NCBI GenBank assembly: GCA_024278985.1
Contig: JAJRSC010000014.1
Location: 1-64,000, forward strand
Origin: an archaeon
GTDB taxonomy: Archaea; AGJL01; Methanococci; Methanococcales; Methanocaldococcaceae
Reading direction: 5' to 3'
DNA length: 64,000 nucleotides
In this document: positions 25,351 through 35,084 of the stretch, piece by piece
Layout of the letters: the number at the start of each line of letters is the position of its first letter
Numbering within the stretch: position 1 is the stretch's first letter
Position numbers and translations under genes: made by a program
Notes under the pieces: model-generated
What the model was told of the DNA's origin: nothing
The model's input: the letters and a program-made list of their open reading frames with translations, nothing else
Database searches by the model: none

Positions 25351-26742
25351 ATGATTTTAAAGCAGATTAATCAAGATAATATTTCTCCTCTTGAAGTTTA
25401 TAAAAATATATTAGATAAGAATACTTTTCTTTTAGAATCTGCTGAACTAACTAAAGAGGCAAGATATTCAATATTAGGAAAAGCTGAGGGTAAGGTTATT
25501 TTTAAAAATGGAAAATTAAAAATAGAAAGCTATTCTGATTTTGGAGATTTAGCTAAAGATTTAGAAGGAAAATATGAATGTCCTTTAGATGCATTAAGAG
25601 ATGTAAAAAATATTTGTTGTTTAGATGTTAAAAAAATAAATCCATATCCAAGATTTAAAGGAGGGTTAATAGGTTATCTAAGTTATGATATTGTAAGATA
25701 TTGGATAGAGTTAGATAAAATTACTGATGATTTAAAATTTCCTGATGCTGAATTTTTTATAGTAAAAGACTTTATAAGTTTTGATTTAAAAGAAAAAAAA
25801 ATAAATTTAATCTCTGATAGTAATGAGGGAATAAAAGAACTAAAAAAATATTTATATATTAATAAAAAAGAAGATACCAATTTAGAGATTAAAAATATAA
25901 ATAGTAATACATCAAAAGAAGAGTTTATAAATGCTGTTGAAAAAGCAAAAGAATACATTTTTGCAGGAGATATTTTTCAGGTTGTTTTATCGAGAAGAAT
26001 TGATGCAGAATTTAAAGGAAATGCATTTGCTATTTATGAAAAGTTGAGGGCTATTAATCCCTCTCCTTATATGTATTACTTAGATTTTGGAGATAGGAAA
26101 ATTATTGGTTCTTCTCCTGAAATACTGGTTAGGACAGAATATAAAAATAATAAAAAATATGTAATAACAAGACCAATTGCTGGAACTATAAGAAGAGGAA
26201 AAGATGAAGAAGAGGATAAACAACTTGAAAAAATTTTATTGAGTGATGAAAAGGAGAGAGCTGAGCATGTTATGCTTGTTGATTTAGCAAGGAATGATAT
26301 AGGAAAAATATCAAAATTTGGAACTGTTAAGGTAACTGATTTTATGACTATTGAAAAATATTCTCATGTTCAGCATATAGTAAGTAATGTTATTGGAGAA
26401 CTTAAAGACAAATATGACTCTTTTTTAGCTGTTAAGGCAACATTTCCAGCTGGAACATTAAGTGGAGCCCCAAAAGTTAGAGCAATGGAAATAATTAATG
26501 AATTAGAAAAAAGTAAAAGAGGTCCATATGGTGGAGGTGTTGGATATTTTGGTTGGGATGATGTTATGGATTTAGCTATAACTATAAGAACCTTCACATT
26601 AAATAAATCTAAACTATCTCTTCAAGTAGGTGCTGGAATAGTTGCTGATTCCATTCCTGAGAAAGAATGGGAAGAAACTGAAAGGAAGGGTATGGCAAAT
26701 ATGAAAGCTATTGAGGGGATTGTAAATGATGATAGTATATAG
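25351..26742 (+). CDS. trpE: Anthranilate synthase component I
   Basis: The 463-residue protein has the chorismate-binding core: [40 protein letters not shown] and [18 protein letters not shown]. It makes anthranilate for tryptophan. The glutaminase partner trpG is not adjacent, so the complex is completed from elsewhere. It overlaps leuA by 14 bases, keeping this amino-acid-synthesis run tightly packed. Confidence 0.94.
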   Translation: MILKQINQDNISPLEVYKNILDKNTFLLESAELTKEARYSILGKAEGKVIFKNGKLKIESYSDFGDLAKDLEGKYECPLDALRDVKNICCLDVKKINPYPRFKGGLIGYLSYDIVRYWIELDKITDDLKFPDAEFFIVKDFISFDLKEKKINLISDSNEGIKELKKYLYINKKEDTNLEIKNINSNTSKEEFINAVEKAKEYIFAGDIFQVVLSRRIDAEFKGNAFAIYEKLRAINPSPYMYYLDFGDRKIIGSSPEILVRTEYKNNKKYVITRPIAGTIRRGKDEEEDKQLEKILLSDEKERAEHVMLVDLARNDIGKISKFGTVKVTDFMTIEKYSHVQHIVSNVIGELKDKYDSFLAVKATFPAGTLSGAPKVRAMEIINELEKSKRGPYGGGVGYFGWDDVMDLAITIRTFTLNKSKLSLQVGAGIVADSIPEKEWEETERKGMANMKAIEGIVNDDSI

Positions 26743-28267
26743 AGAAGAAAATGAATTAATTAAAAAAGTACTAAAAGATTTAAATCTTCCAGATAGAGTT
26801 TATATATTTGATACAACACTAAGAGATGGAGAACAAACTCCTGGAGTTTCATTAACTATTGATGAAAAGGTAGAAATTGCTAAAAAATTAGATGAGTTAG
26901 GTGTGGATGTCATTGAGGCTGGTTTTCCTGTTTCATCAGTTGGAGAAAAGGAGGCAATAAAAAAGATTGTCAAAGAAAATTTAAATGCTGAAATATGTGG
27001 ATTGGCAAGAGCTGTTAAAAAGGATATTGATGTGGCTATTGAGTGTGAAGTTGATAGAATACACACATTTATAGCTACTTCACCACTTCATAGAAAATAT
27101 AAATTAAAAATGAATAAAGAGGAAATAATAAATAAAGCAGTTGAAGCTATTGAATATATTAAAGAACATGGAATTAAAGTAGAATTCTCTGCAGAAGATG
27201 CTACAAGGACAGAATTAGATTATTTAAAAGAAGTATATAAAAAAGCAATAGAAGCAGGAGCAGATATAATTAATGTGCCTGATACTGTTGGAGTAATGAT
27301 TCCAAGAGCTATGTACTATTTAATTAGTGAGCTTAGTAAAGACATTAAAAACATCTCTGTCCATTGTCATAATGATTTTGGTTTAGCAGTTGCTAATTCC
27401 TTGGCAGGAGTTGAAGGAGGAGCTATACAAATCCATTGTACTATAAATGGATTAGGAGAAAGAGGTGGAAATGCTGCATTAGAAGAGGTAGTAATGGGAC
27501 TAATGTCATTATATGGAATAAAAACAAATATTAAAACTGAACTACTATATGAGATATCTCAATTAGTTGCTAAATATACTGAAATAAAACCACAACCTAA
27601 TAAGGCAATAGTTGGAGATAATGCCTTTGCTCATGAAAGTGGAATACATGCACATGGGGTTTTAGCACATGCCTTAACATATGAACCAATACCTCCAGAG
27701 GTTGTAGGGCAAAAGAGAAGAATGATTTTAGGAAAACATACAGGAACTCATGCAATTGAAGCAAAATTAAAAGAATTAGGAATAACTGATTTAAGTGAAG
27801 AACAATTTAATGAAATAGTTAAAAGAATAAAGGCATTGGGAGATAAGGGTAAAAGGGTTACAGATAAGGATGTTGAGGCAATAGTTTCTGATGTTGTTGG
27901 AAAAGTTCCAAGAGATGAGAGAGTTGTTGAACTTAACTATATTGGAGTATTTACTGGGGATAAGATAATTCCAACGGCTTCAGTTGCTTTAAAAGTTAAT
28001 GATGATATTATAAAGACGTCAGCTATTGGTGTTGGTCCAGTAGATGCTGCTGTTAAGGCAATACAAAAGGCATTAGGAGAAAAAATAAAGATTAAAGAGT
28101 ATCATATTGATGCTATAACAGGAGGTACTGATGCATTGGCAGAGGTTGTTGTAACTTTGGAAGGATTTGGAAAAGAAGTAACTACAAAATCAGTAAGAGA
28201 GGATATTGTTAGGGCAAGTGTTGAGGCAGTTATTGATGGAATAAATAAAATTCTATCAAAAAAGTGA
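26729..28267 (+). CDS. leuA: 2-isopropylmalate synthase
   Basis: The protein of about 512 residues has the DRE-TIM barrel signature [17 protein letters not shown] and [16 protein letters not shown], then the LeuA regulatory domain from about 390 (leucine-binding type). Length and the C-terminal domain favour LeuA over citramalate synthase or homocitrate synthase paralogues, though these are close relatives in methanogens. The start at 26729 is inside trpE. Confidence 0.85.
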   Translation: MIVYREENELIKKVLKDLNLPDRVYIFDTTLRDGEQTPGVSLTIDEKVEIAKKLDELGVDVIEAGFPVSSVGEKEAIKKIVKENLNAEICGLARAVKKDIDVAIECEVDRIHTFIATSPLHRKYKLKMNKEEIINKAVEAIEYIKEHGIKVEFSAEDATRTELDYLKEVYKKAIEAGADIINVPDTVGVMIPRAMYYLISELSKDIKNISVHCHNDFGLAVANSLAGVEGGAIQIHCTINGLGERGGNAALEEVVMGLMSLYGIKTNIKTELLYEISQLVAKYTEIKPQPNKAIVGDNAFAHESGIHAHGVLAHALTYEPIPPEVVGQKRRMILGKHTGTHAIEAKLKELGITDLSEEQFNEIVKRIKALGDKGKRVTDKDVEAIVSDVVGKVPRDERVVELNYIGVFTGDKIIPTASVALKVNDDIIKTSAIGVGPVDAAVKAIQKALGEKIKIKEYHIDAITGGTDALAEVVVTLEGFGKEVTTKSVREDIVRASVEAVIDGINKILSKK

Positions 28268-28272
28268 AGTAA

Positions 28273-29124
28273 ATGGAATTTTCTGAATGGACTAAAGAAA
28301 AAAGGAAGTTAAATAGTTTAGAAGAATTAAAAAAGGATATTATAGAACAATTAAATGAGATTAATGAGAAGGAAGCTATAGCTATGGTAAGTGGTGGAAA
28401 AGATAGTTCATTAGCTGTTGCCTTGTCTTTAGATGTTGGAGTTAAAATAAAATATTTAGTTCATTTTTATCATAAATGGAGTTGGAATATTGCCAAAAAA
28501 AATGTTGAAAATCTTTCTAAGAGATTTAATATTCCTGTTATATATATTGATATGACTGAGGAACTTTTAAAGAGAATTAGAGGGGCTTATGGTTCGGGAA
28601 TCTGTAGAATATGTAAAAATATAATGAAAGATTTTACTGCAGATATTGCTAAAAAAGAGGGAATTAAATTAATTATAACAGGAGATACTGCATTAGAAAG
28701 AGTTTCTGGAGCTATAATGAACTATTTAAGAGAAAAATATGGAGAAGTAATTTACAACAAAATGGAAATTACTCCTGTCCCAAAAAAATATAAACTTCTA
28801 TTTTTTAGACCTCTTATAAGAGTTGGATATAGTGATATTTTGAAATTGTTGGATTATTACAATATAAAAGTTGAAAAAGCTTATGAAGTTGGAGATAGAA
28901 GTTTCTGGAGAGAAGGCTGTTGTTTGCAGTATGCAGATGAATCTACTCCCCTATCAAAAGAGTTATTTGATGAACTTTATAAATATAATAAAATAGTTAC
29001 ATCAATAGCTAAAAAATATGGATTTAGGGCTTCAATAAAATTACCTTCTAAAACTATATTAACTGTTCCAGATGATGAGAAATATAAAGAATTAATTAAA
29101 AATGAACTTAAAAAATTGTGTTAG
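28273..29124 (+). CDS. PP-loop ATPase, probable tRNA-thiolation-type enzyme
   Basis: The 283-residue protein has the N-type ATP pyrophosphatase motif MVSGGKDSSLAVAL (about residues 39-52), a CRIC pair at about 113-116 and a later REGCCLQYADE. Such Cys pairs bind an Fe-S cluster or zinc in sulfur-transfer enzymes that thiolate tRNA. The substrate is unknown. It begins 5 bases after leuA. Confidence 0.72.
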   Translation: MEFSEWTKEKRKLNSLEELKKDIIEQLNEINEKEAIAMVSGGKDSSLAVALSLDVGVKIKYLVHFYHKWSWNIAKKNVENLSKRFNIPVIYIDMTEELLKRIRGAYGSGICRICKNIMKDFTADIAKKEGIKLIITGDTALERVSGAIMNYLREKYGEVIYNKMEITPVPKKYKLLFFRPLIRVGYSDILKLLDYYNIKVEKAYEVGDRSFWREGCCLQYADESTPLSKELFDELYKYNKIVTSIAKKYGFRASIKLPSKTILTVPDDEKYKELIKNELKKLC

Positions 29125-29246
29125 ATAACCATTTTAAATAATCATTATTATATTATTTTAATGTATTTAGCTCAATACTATTTTATTTTTTGGTTTTATA
29201 ATTGAATAATATGGATGCTATTATAATTTAATATCTGATGTGAGCT

Positions 29247-29888
29247 ATGAAAGAGATTAAAGAATTTTATGATAAATGGGATTTAAGTAATGCTCCAAGG
29301 TATATAAAAATTTTAATTAATTATGCTGATTCTTTGATTAGAGAGGAAATAAAGGATAAAGTTGAGGGTTTTATTTTAGATGCTGGAACAGGTTTTGGGG
29401 CTTTTTATGATATACTAAAAGATAAAGAAGTTATTTATTTGGATATATCATTAAATTTATTAAAAAAACATAAGGGAGATAAAAAGATATGTGCTAATCT
29501 TTATTATCTTCCTTTTAAAAATAATTGTTTTGATACTGTTCTATGTATAAATGTGCTTGAACACTTAGATTTAAAGGTTGTTGATGAACTTTTAAGAGTT
29601 TTAAAACCAAATGGTAAGTTAATTATTGTAGGAATTAATAGGGATAGTATTATTAAAGAGGAAATTTTTAATGTTTTTCCAATATATCATAAACCTATAT
29701 CAATAAAAGATTTTAAAAACTACAAAATAGTATATAAAAAAAGTTTTTATTTTGTTCCATCATTTTTTAAAATTATCCCATTTTTGGATAAATTTTTATT
29801 TAGGTTTTGGAAAAGAATTGATAAATTTTTATCAAAATATTCCATGAGAGGAGAATATATTATTTTAATAATAGAAAAGGAGGAATAA
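29247..29888 (+). CDS. Class I SAM-dependent methyltransferase
   Basis: The 213-residue protein has the SAM-binding motif FILDAGTGFGAFYDIL at about 43-58, an acidic strand end (VIYLDIS) and CINVLEHLD, the motif 4 of Ubi/COQ5-type methyltransferases. The C-terminal third is basic and aromatic. Substrate not evident. It ends 1 base before pyrF and has its own upstream AT-rich promoter region. Confidence 0.78.
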   Translation: MKEIKEFYDKWDLSNAPRYIKILINYADSLIREEIKDKVEGFILDAGTGFGAFYDILKDKEVIYLDISLNLLKKHKGDKKICANLYYLPFKNNCFDTVLCINVLEHLDLKVVDELLRVLKPNGKLIIVGINRDSIIKEEIFNVFPIYHKPISIKDFKNYKIVYKKSFYFVPSFFKIIPFLDKFLFRFWKRIDKFLSKYSMRGEYIILIIEKEE

Positions 29889-29889
29889 T

Positions 29890-30537
29890 ATGCCTAAATT
29901 AATGCTTGCCTTAGATGTTGAAGATATAGAAAAAGCTAAAAAAATAGTTAAAGAAACCTTGCCCTATATTGATGCTATAAAAGTTGGATATCCTTTAATT
30001 CTACCCTATGGGATTAAGGTTATTGAAGAGATAAAAAAAATATCTAACAAAGAGATTATATGTGATTTTAAACTTGCTGATATTCCTTCAACAAATGAAA
30101 AGATTGCTAAGATTGCCCTAAAATATGGTGATGGAATTATAGTTCATGGATTTGTTGGGGAAGATTCAATAAAAGCAGTCTTAAATGTATCTAAAGGAAA
30201 AAAGGTATTTTTAGTTACTGAAATGAGTCATGAAGGTGCTAAAAAATATTTACAACCTATATCTAATGTATTAGCTTTATTGGCTAAAAAATTAAATCTC
30301 TCTGGAATAGTAGCCCCATCAACAAGACCAGAAAGATTAAAAGAATTAAAAAATCTTTCATCTCTACCAGTTATTACTCCAGGTGTTGGAGCTCAGGGTG
30401 GAAAGATAGAGGATATTATTGATATTTTAGATAATGATGATTACGTTATAATTGGGAGAGCAATATACAACTCTAAAAACCCAAAAGAGGCTGCTAAAAA
30501 ATATAAGGAGATACTAAATGCTAAAAAACATTCTTAA
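29890..30537 (+). CDS. pyrF: Orotidine 5'-phosphate decarboxylase
   Basis: The 215-residue protein has the active-site motif CDFKLADIPSTNEKIA at about 58-73 (Asp-x-Lys-x2-Asp) and PGVGAQGG near 165. It converts OMP to UMP. A strong AAAGGAGGAATAAT ribosome site precedes the ATG. Its end overlaps radB by 20 bases. Confidence 0.95.
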   Translation: MPKLMLALDVEDIEKAKKIVKETLPYIDAIKVGYPLILPYGIKVIEEIKKISNKEIICDFKLADIPSTNEKIAKIALKYGDGIIVHGFVGEDSIKAVLNVSKGKKVFLVTEMSHEGAKKYLQPISNVLALLAKKLNLSGIVAPSTRPERLKELKNLSSLPVITPGVGAQGGKIEDIIDILDNDDYVIIGRAIYNSKNPKEAAKKYKEILNAKKHS

Positions 30538-31150
30538 GGGACAAGTGGATAGAGAAATTATAACTCAAATCTATGGCTTACCAGGAACAGGAAAAACAAA
30601 TATTTGTATAATCAGCTCTATAAATTTTATTAAAAATGGAGGAAAAGTTGTTTATGTAGATACTGAAGGAGGTCTATCAATAAAAAGAATCTTACAAATA
30701 GAAAATAATCACAAAATTTTAGAAAATCTTTTAGTTTATAATGTATATGATTTCTATGAGCAAAATGATATAATAACTAAAGAACTACCTAAATTAGTAA
30801 AAGATATAGATTTAATAGTTGTTGATAATATAACATCACTATATAAATTGGAGTTAAGTGATAGCTCATCAAAAAATATAACTTTAAATAGAATCTTAGG
30901 AAATCAAGTTAGATGCTTATTAAAAATGGCTAAAATAAATAATTTAGCTGTTGTTATAACAAACCAAGTAAGTGAAACAATAAATGGATTAGAGGCATCA
31001 GGAGGGAATTTATTGGAGTATTGGAGTAAATGTATTGTAAGATTAGAAAAAACTAATAATGAGAGATGGGCATATTTAGAAAAGCATCTATATGCTCCAG
31101 AGCAAAAAATAAAATTTAAAATAGTAAATAAAGGTATTGAGATATTATAA
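30518..31150 (+). CDS. radB: RadB recombinase paralogue
   Basis: The 210-residue protein is a short RecA-fold protein: Walker A YGLPGTGKTNI at about 20-30, VVYVDTEGG, and Walker B LIVVDNITSLY. It lacks the N-terminal helix-hairpin-helix domain of RadA, as RadB does. It modulates RadA and Holliday-junction processing in euryarchaea. The ATG sits inside pyrF behind GGAGATAC. Confidence 0.92.
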   Translation: MLKNILKGQVDREIITQIYGLPGTGKTNICIISSINFIKNGGKVVYVDTEGGLSIKRILQIENNHKILENLLVYNVYDFYEQNDIITKELPKLVKDIDLIVVDNITSLYKLELSDSSSKNITLNRILGNQVRCLLKMAKINNLAVVITNQVSETINGLEASGGNLLEYWSKCIVRLEKTNNERWAYLEKHLYAPEQKIKFKIVNKGIEIL

Positions 31151-31428
31151 TATTAATAATTTTTGTTTTTATACTATAAAGGTATTGGAATACTCAAACT
31201 CATTAAATTACCATATTCAGGGATAATTAATATCCTATTTTTTTGATTTTAACAAGAAAACAATTTTACGTATTTAGTATTAAATTCGATACGGTAATTA
31301 GATAGATAAAAAGTTTCATGATGTTCTATAACTGGATGAAATCATTTAACTTGAGTAATAGATAAAATTAAATAATTCTAAATATCTTTTTAGGTATATA
31401 CTAATATTATTATGTTTAGGGTGATACA
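31151..31428. other. Intergenic region upstream of galU
   Basis: No supported gene is seen. A 15-codon ORF near 31320 is too short to trust. The region holds a weak inverted repeat CGTAT-N15-ATACG (31269-31293). The GGTATATACTAATA run at about 31394-31407 is a plausible TATA for galU, whose ribosome site is GGGTGATACA. Confidence 0.5.
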
Positions 31429-32283
31429 ATGTCAGAAATTAAAAAAGCTGTTATTCCAGTTGCTGGATTTGGTACAAGGATGTTACCAATTACAAAAGCA
31501 CAACCAAAGGAAATGGTTACAGTTGTAGATAAGCCAGTTGTCCAGTATGTTGTTGAGTATTTAGTAGATTGTAATGTTAGAGATATATTATTTATAACTG
31601 GAAAGGGTAAGCAAGCTATAGAAAATCATTTTGATAAAAATTTAGAATTAGAATATTTATTAAAAAAATCTGGAAAAGAAGAACTCTTAAAAAAAATAAT
31701 GTATATAAATGAACTTGCTAACATTTTTTATGTTAGGCAAAAAGAACCTAAAGGTTTAGGAGATGCTATTTTACATGGGGAGAACTTTGTAGGAAATGAA
31801 TATTTTATAACAATGGTTGGAGATACAATATATTCAAAAAATATAATTGAAGATATGTTATATCTCCACAAAAAATACAACTGCTCAATAATTGCATTGG
31901 AGAGAGTAAATAAAAAAGATGTTCATAAATATGGAGTTGTTGAAATTAAGGAATATAATGGAGTATATGAAATTGTTGATATGGTTGAAAAACCAAAACC
32001 TGAAGAAGCTCCTTCAAATCTAATTATTACAGGGGCATATATTTTATCACCTAAGATATTTGACTATCTGAAAAAAACAAAACCTGGAAGAGGAGGAGAG
32101 ATACAACTAACAGATGCTATTAAAGATATGCTCTCAGAGGAGAAGGTTATAGGTTTTGAAATAAATTGTAAGAGATACGATATAGGGGATATATTAAGTT
32201 GGTTAAAGGCAAATGTTGAGTTATCTGCTGAGAGATTTCCAGAATTTAGAGAATTTTTAAAAGAATTTGCTAAAAATCTTTAA
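31429..32283 (+). CDS. galU: UTP-glucose-1-phosphate uridylyltransferase
   Basis: The 284-residue protein has AVIPVAGFGTRMLPITKAQPKEM at the N-terminus (nucleotide-binding signature, shown here in part), VVDKPVVQYVVEY, EKPKPEEAPSNL and TGAYILSP. It makes UDP-glucose, a precursor for the glycosyltransferases seen at the left of the window. Confidence 0.92.
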   Translation: MSEIKKAVIPVAGFGTRMLPITKAQPKEMVTVVDKPVVQYVVEYLVDCNVRDILFITGKGKQAIENHFDKNLELEYLLKKSGKEELLKKIMYINELANIFYVRQKEPKGLGDAILHGENFVGNEYFITMVGDTIYSKNIIEDMLYLHKKYNCSIIALERVNKKDVHKYGVVEIKEYNGVYEIVDMVEKPKPEEAPSNLIITGAYILSPKIFDYLKKTKPGRGGEIQLTDAIKDMLSEEKVIGFEINCKRYDIGDILSWLKANVELSAERFPEFREFLKEFAKNL

Positions 32284-32302
32284 AATTTTTTTTGTGGTAA
32301 AT

Positions 32303-32710
32303 ATGGATATTGCAATAATTTTAGGTTTGTTGGTAGCTATATTATATGTGGTAGGAACTTTTTTTGCAAAAATAGTTTGTGAAAAAAATCCACTATTTCA
32401 ATGGGTAGTTGTTAATATTGTTGGGATTATATTATGTATTGCTTTGATAGTTAAATATAAAAATATACTTATAACAGATAGTAGAGTTATATTATATGCT
32501 ATTATAGCTGGGGTATTTGTTGTTGTAGGGTCTTTGGTTTTGTATTATGCTCTATACAAAGGGAAGGCAAGTATAGTAGTTCCATTATCATCCATTGGAC
32601 CAGCTATTACTGTTATACTTTCAATATTATTTTTAGGAGAATCATTAACTATAAATCAAATAATAGGAATTGTTTTAATTATTATTGGAATTATATTACT
32701 CTCTATTTAA
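32303..32710 (+). CDS. Half-size EamA/DMT-family membrane protein
   Basis: The protein of about 135 residues contains four to five hydrophobic helices and ends with the EamA signature region VVPLSSIGPAITVILSILFLGESLT followed by IGIVLIIIGI (described in part). Single-domain EamA proteins act as dimers in export of small metabolites. I choose the ATG at 32303 behind GTGGTAA; the longer frame from 32267 overlaps galU and lacks a ribosome site. Confidence 0.75.
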   Translation: MDIAIILGLLVAILYVVGTFFAKIVCEKNPLFQWVVVNIVGIILCIALIVKYKNILITDSRVILYAIIAGVFVVVGSLVLYYALYKGKASIVVPLSSIGPAITVILSILFLGESLTINQIIGIVLIIIGIILLSI

Positions 32711-32972
32711 TATATACGAAATTCGTCATAAAGTTTTGAAAATATCTATAATACAAAATCTTAATTTTGGTTCGAAATTCGGAGAATTACTAAATAAAAG
32801 TTATATAAATTGTAAATCGAAATTGTTGATTATAAAACCAACAAAAATAAAATAATATCAAGTTTTTATTGGACTTTTTTGGAATAAAAGTAATCATAAA
32901 AATTATGAGTTTATTATATAATATTTATATAATAGTGGAAACATTAAAATAACTATCTAATTTGGTGATGGT
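32711..32972 (+). promoter_or_regulatory. Control region of the restriction-modification island with repeated CGAAATT motifs
   Basis: CGAAATT occurs at 32717, 32773 and 32818. The first copy is part of the palindrome ACGAA-A-TTCGT. An inverted repeat TTGTTG-N10-CAACAA follows at 32823-32844. TATAATATTTATATAATAG at about 32915-32934 is the likely hsdM promoter, and GGTGATGGT is its ribosome site. The repeats could be operators for control of hsdM. Confidence 0.4.
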
Positions 32973-34646
32973 ATGAAACTTAAAAATATTGAGCCAAGAT
33001 TTTTGAGAGCATATAATATATTAATGGAGAAGTTTGGGCTATTTCCATTTACCTATGATATGGCTAAAGAAGTACTTAAAGATAGGTATGAAAATATAAA
33101 TGAAGTTTTATCTAAATTGGTAGATGCAGGATTATTAGAAAAAACTGCAAAAAAGGAAGATAAAAGAAAGAAATTTTATAAAATAAAACCATTAGTCTGT
33201 GAAAATATGGGAAAGATAACTAAAGATAAACTAATTAACCTACTTAAAGAAGGTGCTGATATAATAAGAACACAGGTAGATTATAAAGTATTGTTATTAT
33301 TCTTATTTTTTAAGGCAATTAGTGATAAATATCTCCTAAAAGTTAATGAATTAAAAAATGAGTTTAAAGATTTAGATGAAGAAGATATTTATGTGTTAGC
33401 AAATGAGGAAATTTTAGAACTTTATGATGTTGAGAGTAAAAAGTTGTATGTTTGGCAAAATGTAAAAAATAACCCAGAGGATTTTATAAATGCTTTAAAT
33501 AAAATTATTGAGATGAATGAAGAAAAATTAAGTGGTTTAGATGAGTTAATAAAAAGAACTGGACTTCCTTCATTGTTTGAAAATGAAAATAAATATATAG
33601 TACAACAATTAATTAATTTATTTAGTAGTACAGATTTTTCAGAAGTATCTTATGATATATTAGGAGATGCATATGAGTGGATTTTAAATTATTTTGCTCC
33701 AACAAGGGCAAAAGAGGGAGAGGTTTATACACCTATTGAAGTTAGCAAATTAATTGCTCATTTAGTAGAGCCTAAAGATGATGAGGTTATCTTAGACCCT
33801 GCATGTGGGTCTGGTTCTATGTTGATAGAGCAGTATAGATTTGTAGGTAGTAAGCCTAATATTGTATTAGTTGGACAGGAGAGGAATGATGTAACTGCTG
33901 TTTTGGCAAAGTTGAATTTTATACTTCATGGAATTAACTTAAAAGATGCTAAGGTGTTTATTGGAGACTCTTTACTAAATCCAAAATTTGAGACATTTAT
34001 TAAAGAGATTAAAAAAACTGAAAAAGCTGATAAGGTTGTAGCAAATCCACCATGGAATCAAGATGGTTATGATGAGAATACTTTAAAAAATAATGAGAAA
34101 TATAGAGAAATTTATAAATATGGATTTACAAATAAAAAATCAGCTGATTGGGTATGGATACAGCTGATAAACTATTATACTGAAAAAAAGGCAGGAATTG
34201 TTTTAGATTCTGGAGCTTTATTTAGAGGAGGGAAAGAGAAGACAATAAGAAAAAGGTTTATAGAAGATGATTTAATTGAGGCTATTGTTTTATTACCTGA
34301 AAAGATATTTTATAACACTCAAGCACCAGGAATTATTTTAGTTTTGAATAAAAATAAGCCAGAAGAGAGAAAAGGAAAAATTTTGTTTATAAATGCTTCT
34401 AATGAATATATTAAGCATCCAGAGGTTAAAAAGTTAAATAAACTCTCTGATGAGAATATTGAGAAAATAGCAAGGGCATATAAGGAGTTTAAGGATGTTG
34501 TTGGCTTTTGTAGAGTTGTAGATATTGAGGAGATTAAAAAGAATGACTATAACTTAAATGTTTCTTTGTATGTCTTCCCAATTGATGAAGGGGAAGATAT
34601 AGATTTAAAAGAAGTATATGAAGAGCTTAATAAGTTGCATAATTAA
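32973..34646 (+). CDS. hsdM: Type I restriction-modification system methylase subunit (truncated at C-terminus)
   Basis: The 557-residue protein has an N-terminal winged-helix-like segment (about 8-73), a four-helix HsdM N domain, and the N6-adenine methylase core with DPACGSGSML (about 275) and NPPW (about 358). It methylates adenine in the target sequence with HsdS and is part of the restriction complex. After the TAA at 34644 the same frame continues YLDKFEIVKGYLEEIKDVD for 19 codons to 34706, which looks like the original C-terminus, so one substitution has shortened the protein. The methylase domain itself is intact. Confidence 0.9.
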   Translation: MKLKNIEPRFLRAYNILMEKFGLFPFTYDMAKEVLKDRYENINEVLSKLVDAGLLEKTAKKEDKRKKFYKIKPLVCENMGKITKDKLINLLKEGADIIRTQVDYKVLLLFLFFKAISDKYLLKVNELKNEFKDLDEEDIYVLANEEILELYDVESKKLYVWQNVKNNPEDFINALNKIIEMNEEKLSGLDELIKRTGLPSLFENENKYIVQQLINLFSSTDFSEVSYDILGDAYEWILNYFAPTRAKEGEVYTPIEVSKLIAHLVEPKDDEVILDPACGSGSMLIEQYRFVGSKPNIVLVGQERNDVTAVLAKLNFILHGINLKDAKVFIGDSLLNPKFETFIKEIKKTEKADKVVANPPWNQDGYDENTLKNNEKYREIYKYGFTNKKSADWVWIQLINYYTEKKAGIVLDSGALFRGGKEKTIRKRFIEDDLIEAIVLLPEKIFYNTQAPGIILVLNKNKPEERKGKILFINASNEYIKHPEVKKLNKLSDENIEKIARAYKEFKDVVGFCRVVDIEEIKKNDYNLNVSLYVFPIDEGEDIDLKEVYEELNKLHN

Positions 34647-34722
34647 TATTTAGATAAGTTTGAGATTGTTAAGGGATATTTAGAAGAAATTAAAGATGTT
34701 GATTAAGTATATAGGGATTTTT

Positions 34723-35073
34723 ATGCCAAAAAAAAATAATGGAAGAAAAAAGAGAAAAGGGAGCAAAAAAGAGAAGATAATAGCAAATAGATATAAAAAA
34801 GCTGGTTATAGAGTAGAAACAAATAAAATTATTAAATTAAACCAATACAAGCGTGGAGAAATTGATATTTTAGCAACTAAAAAAGATAAAAAAATAGTTA
34901 TAGAATCAAAAACTGGAAGCCAAACAATAACCTCCTCAGATATTATAAAACTATCTAAAAAATCAAATAAAGTTAGGGCTAAGCCAGTGCTATATTTAGG
35001 TCCTAAAACAAAAATAACAAATAAAGCCAAAGCATTGGCCAGAGAATTGGGGATAACTATAAAGAGAGGATAA
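34723..35073 (+). CDS. Small PD-(D/E)XK nuclease-like protein in the type I RM operon
   Basis: The protein of about 116 residues starts with a very basic tail (KKNNGRKKRKGSKKE), then a helix (IIANRYKKAGYRVE), GEIDILATKKDKKIVIESKTG, with Asp and E-x-K spaced as in PD-(D/E)XK nucleases of the Holliday-resolvase/Mrr type. The ATG at 34723 is preferred over 34696, which lies in the old hsdM tail. It sits between hsdM and hsdS, so it is part of the restriction island. It might be an accessory nuclease or an independent restriction activity. Confidence 0.75.
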   Translation: MPKKNNGRKKRKGSKKEKIIANRYKKAGYRVETNKIIKLNQYKRGEIDILATKKDKKIVIESKTGSQTITSSDIIKLSKKSNKVRAKPVLYLGPKTKITNKAKALARELGITIKRG

Positions 35074-35084
35074 ATGGGATATTT

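Noticed and set aside
31320-31370. Short ORF and ATGATG/ATGA elements as a C/D-box guide RNA
   Set aside because: No convincing D and D-prime boxes at the required spacing; the ORF is only about 15 codons.
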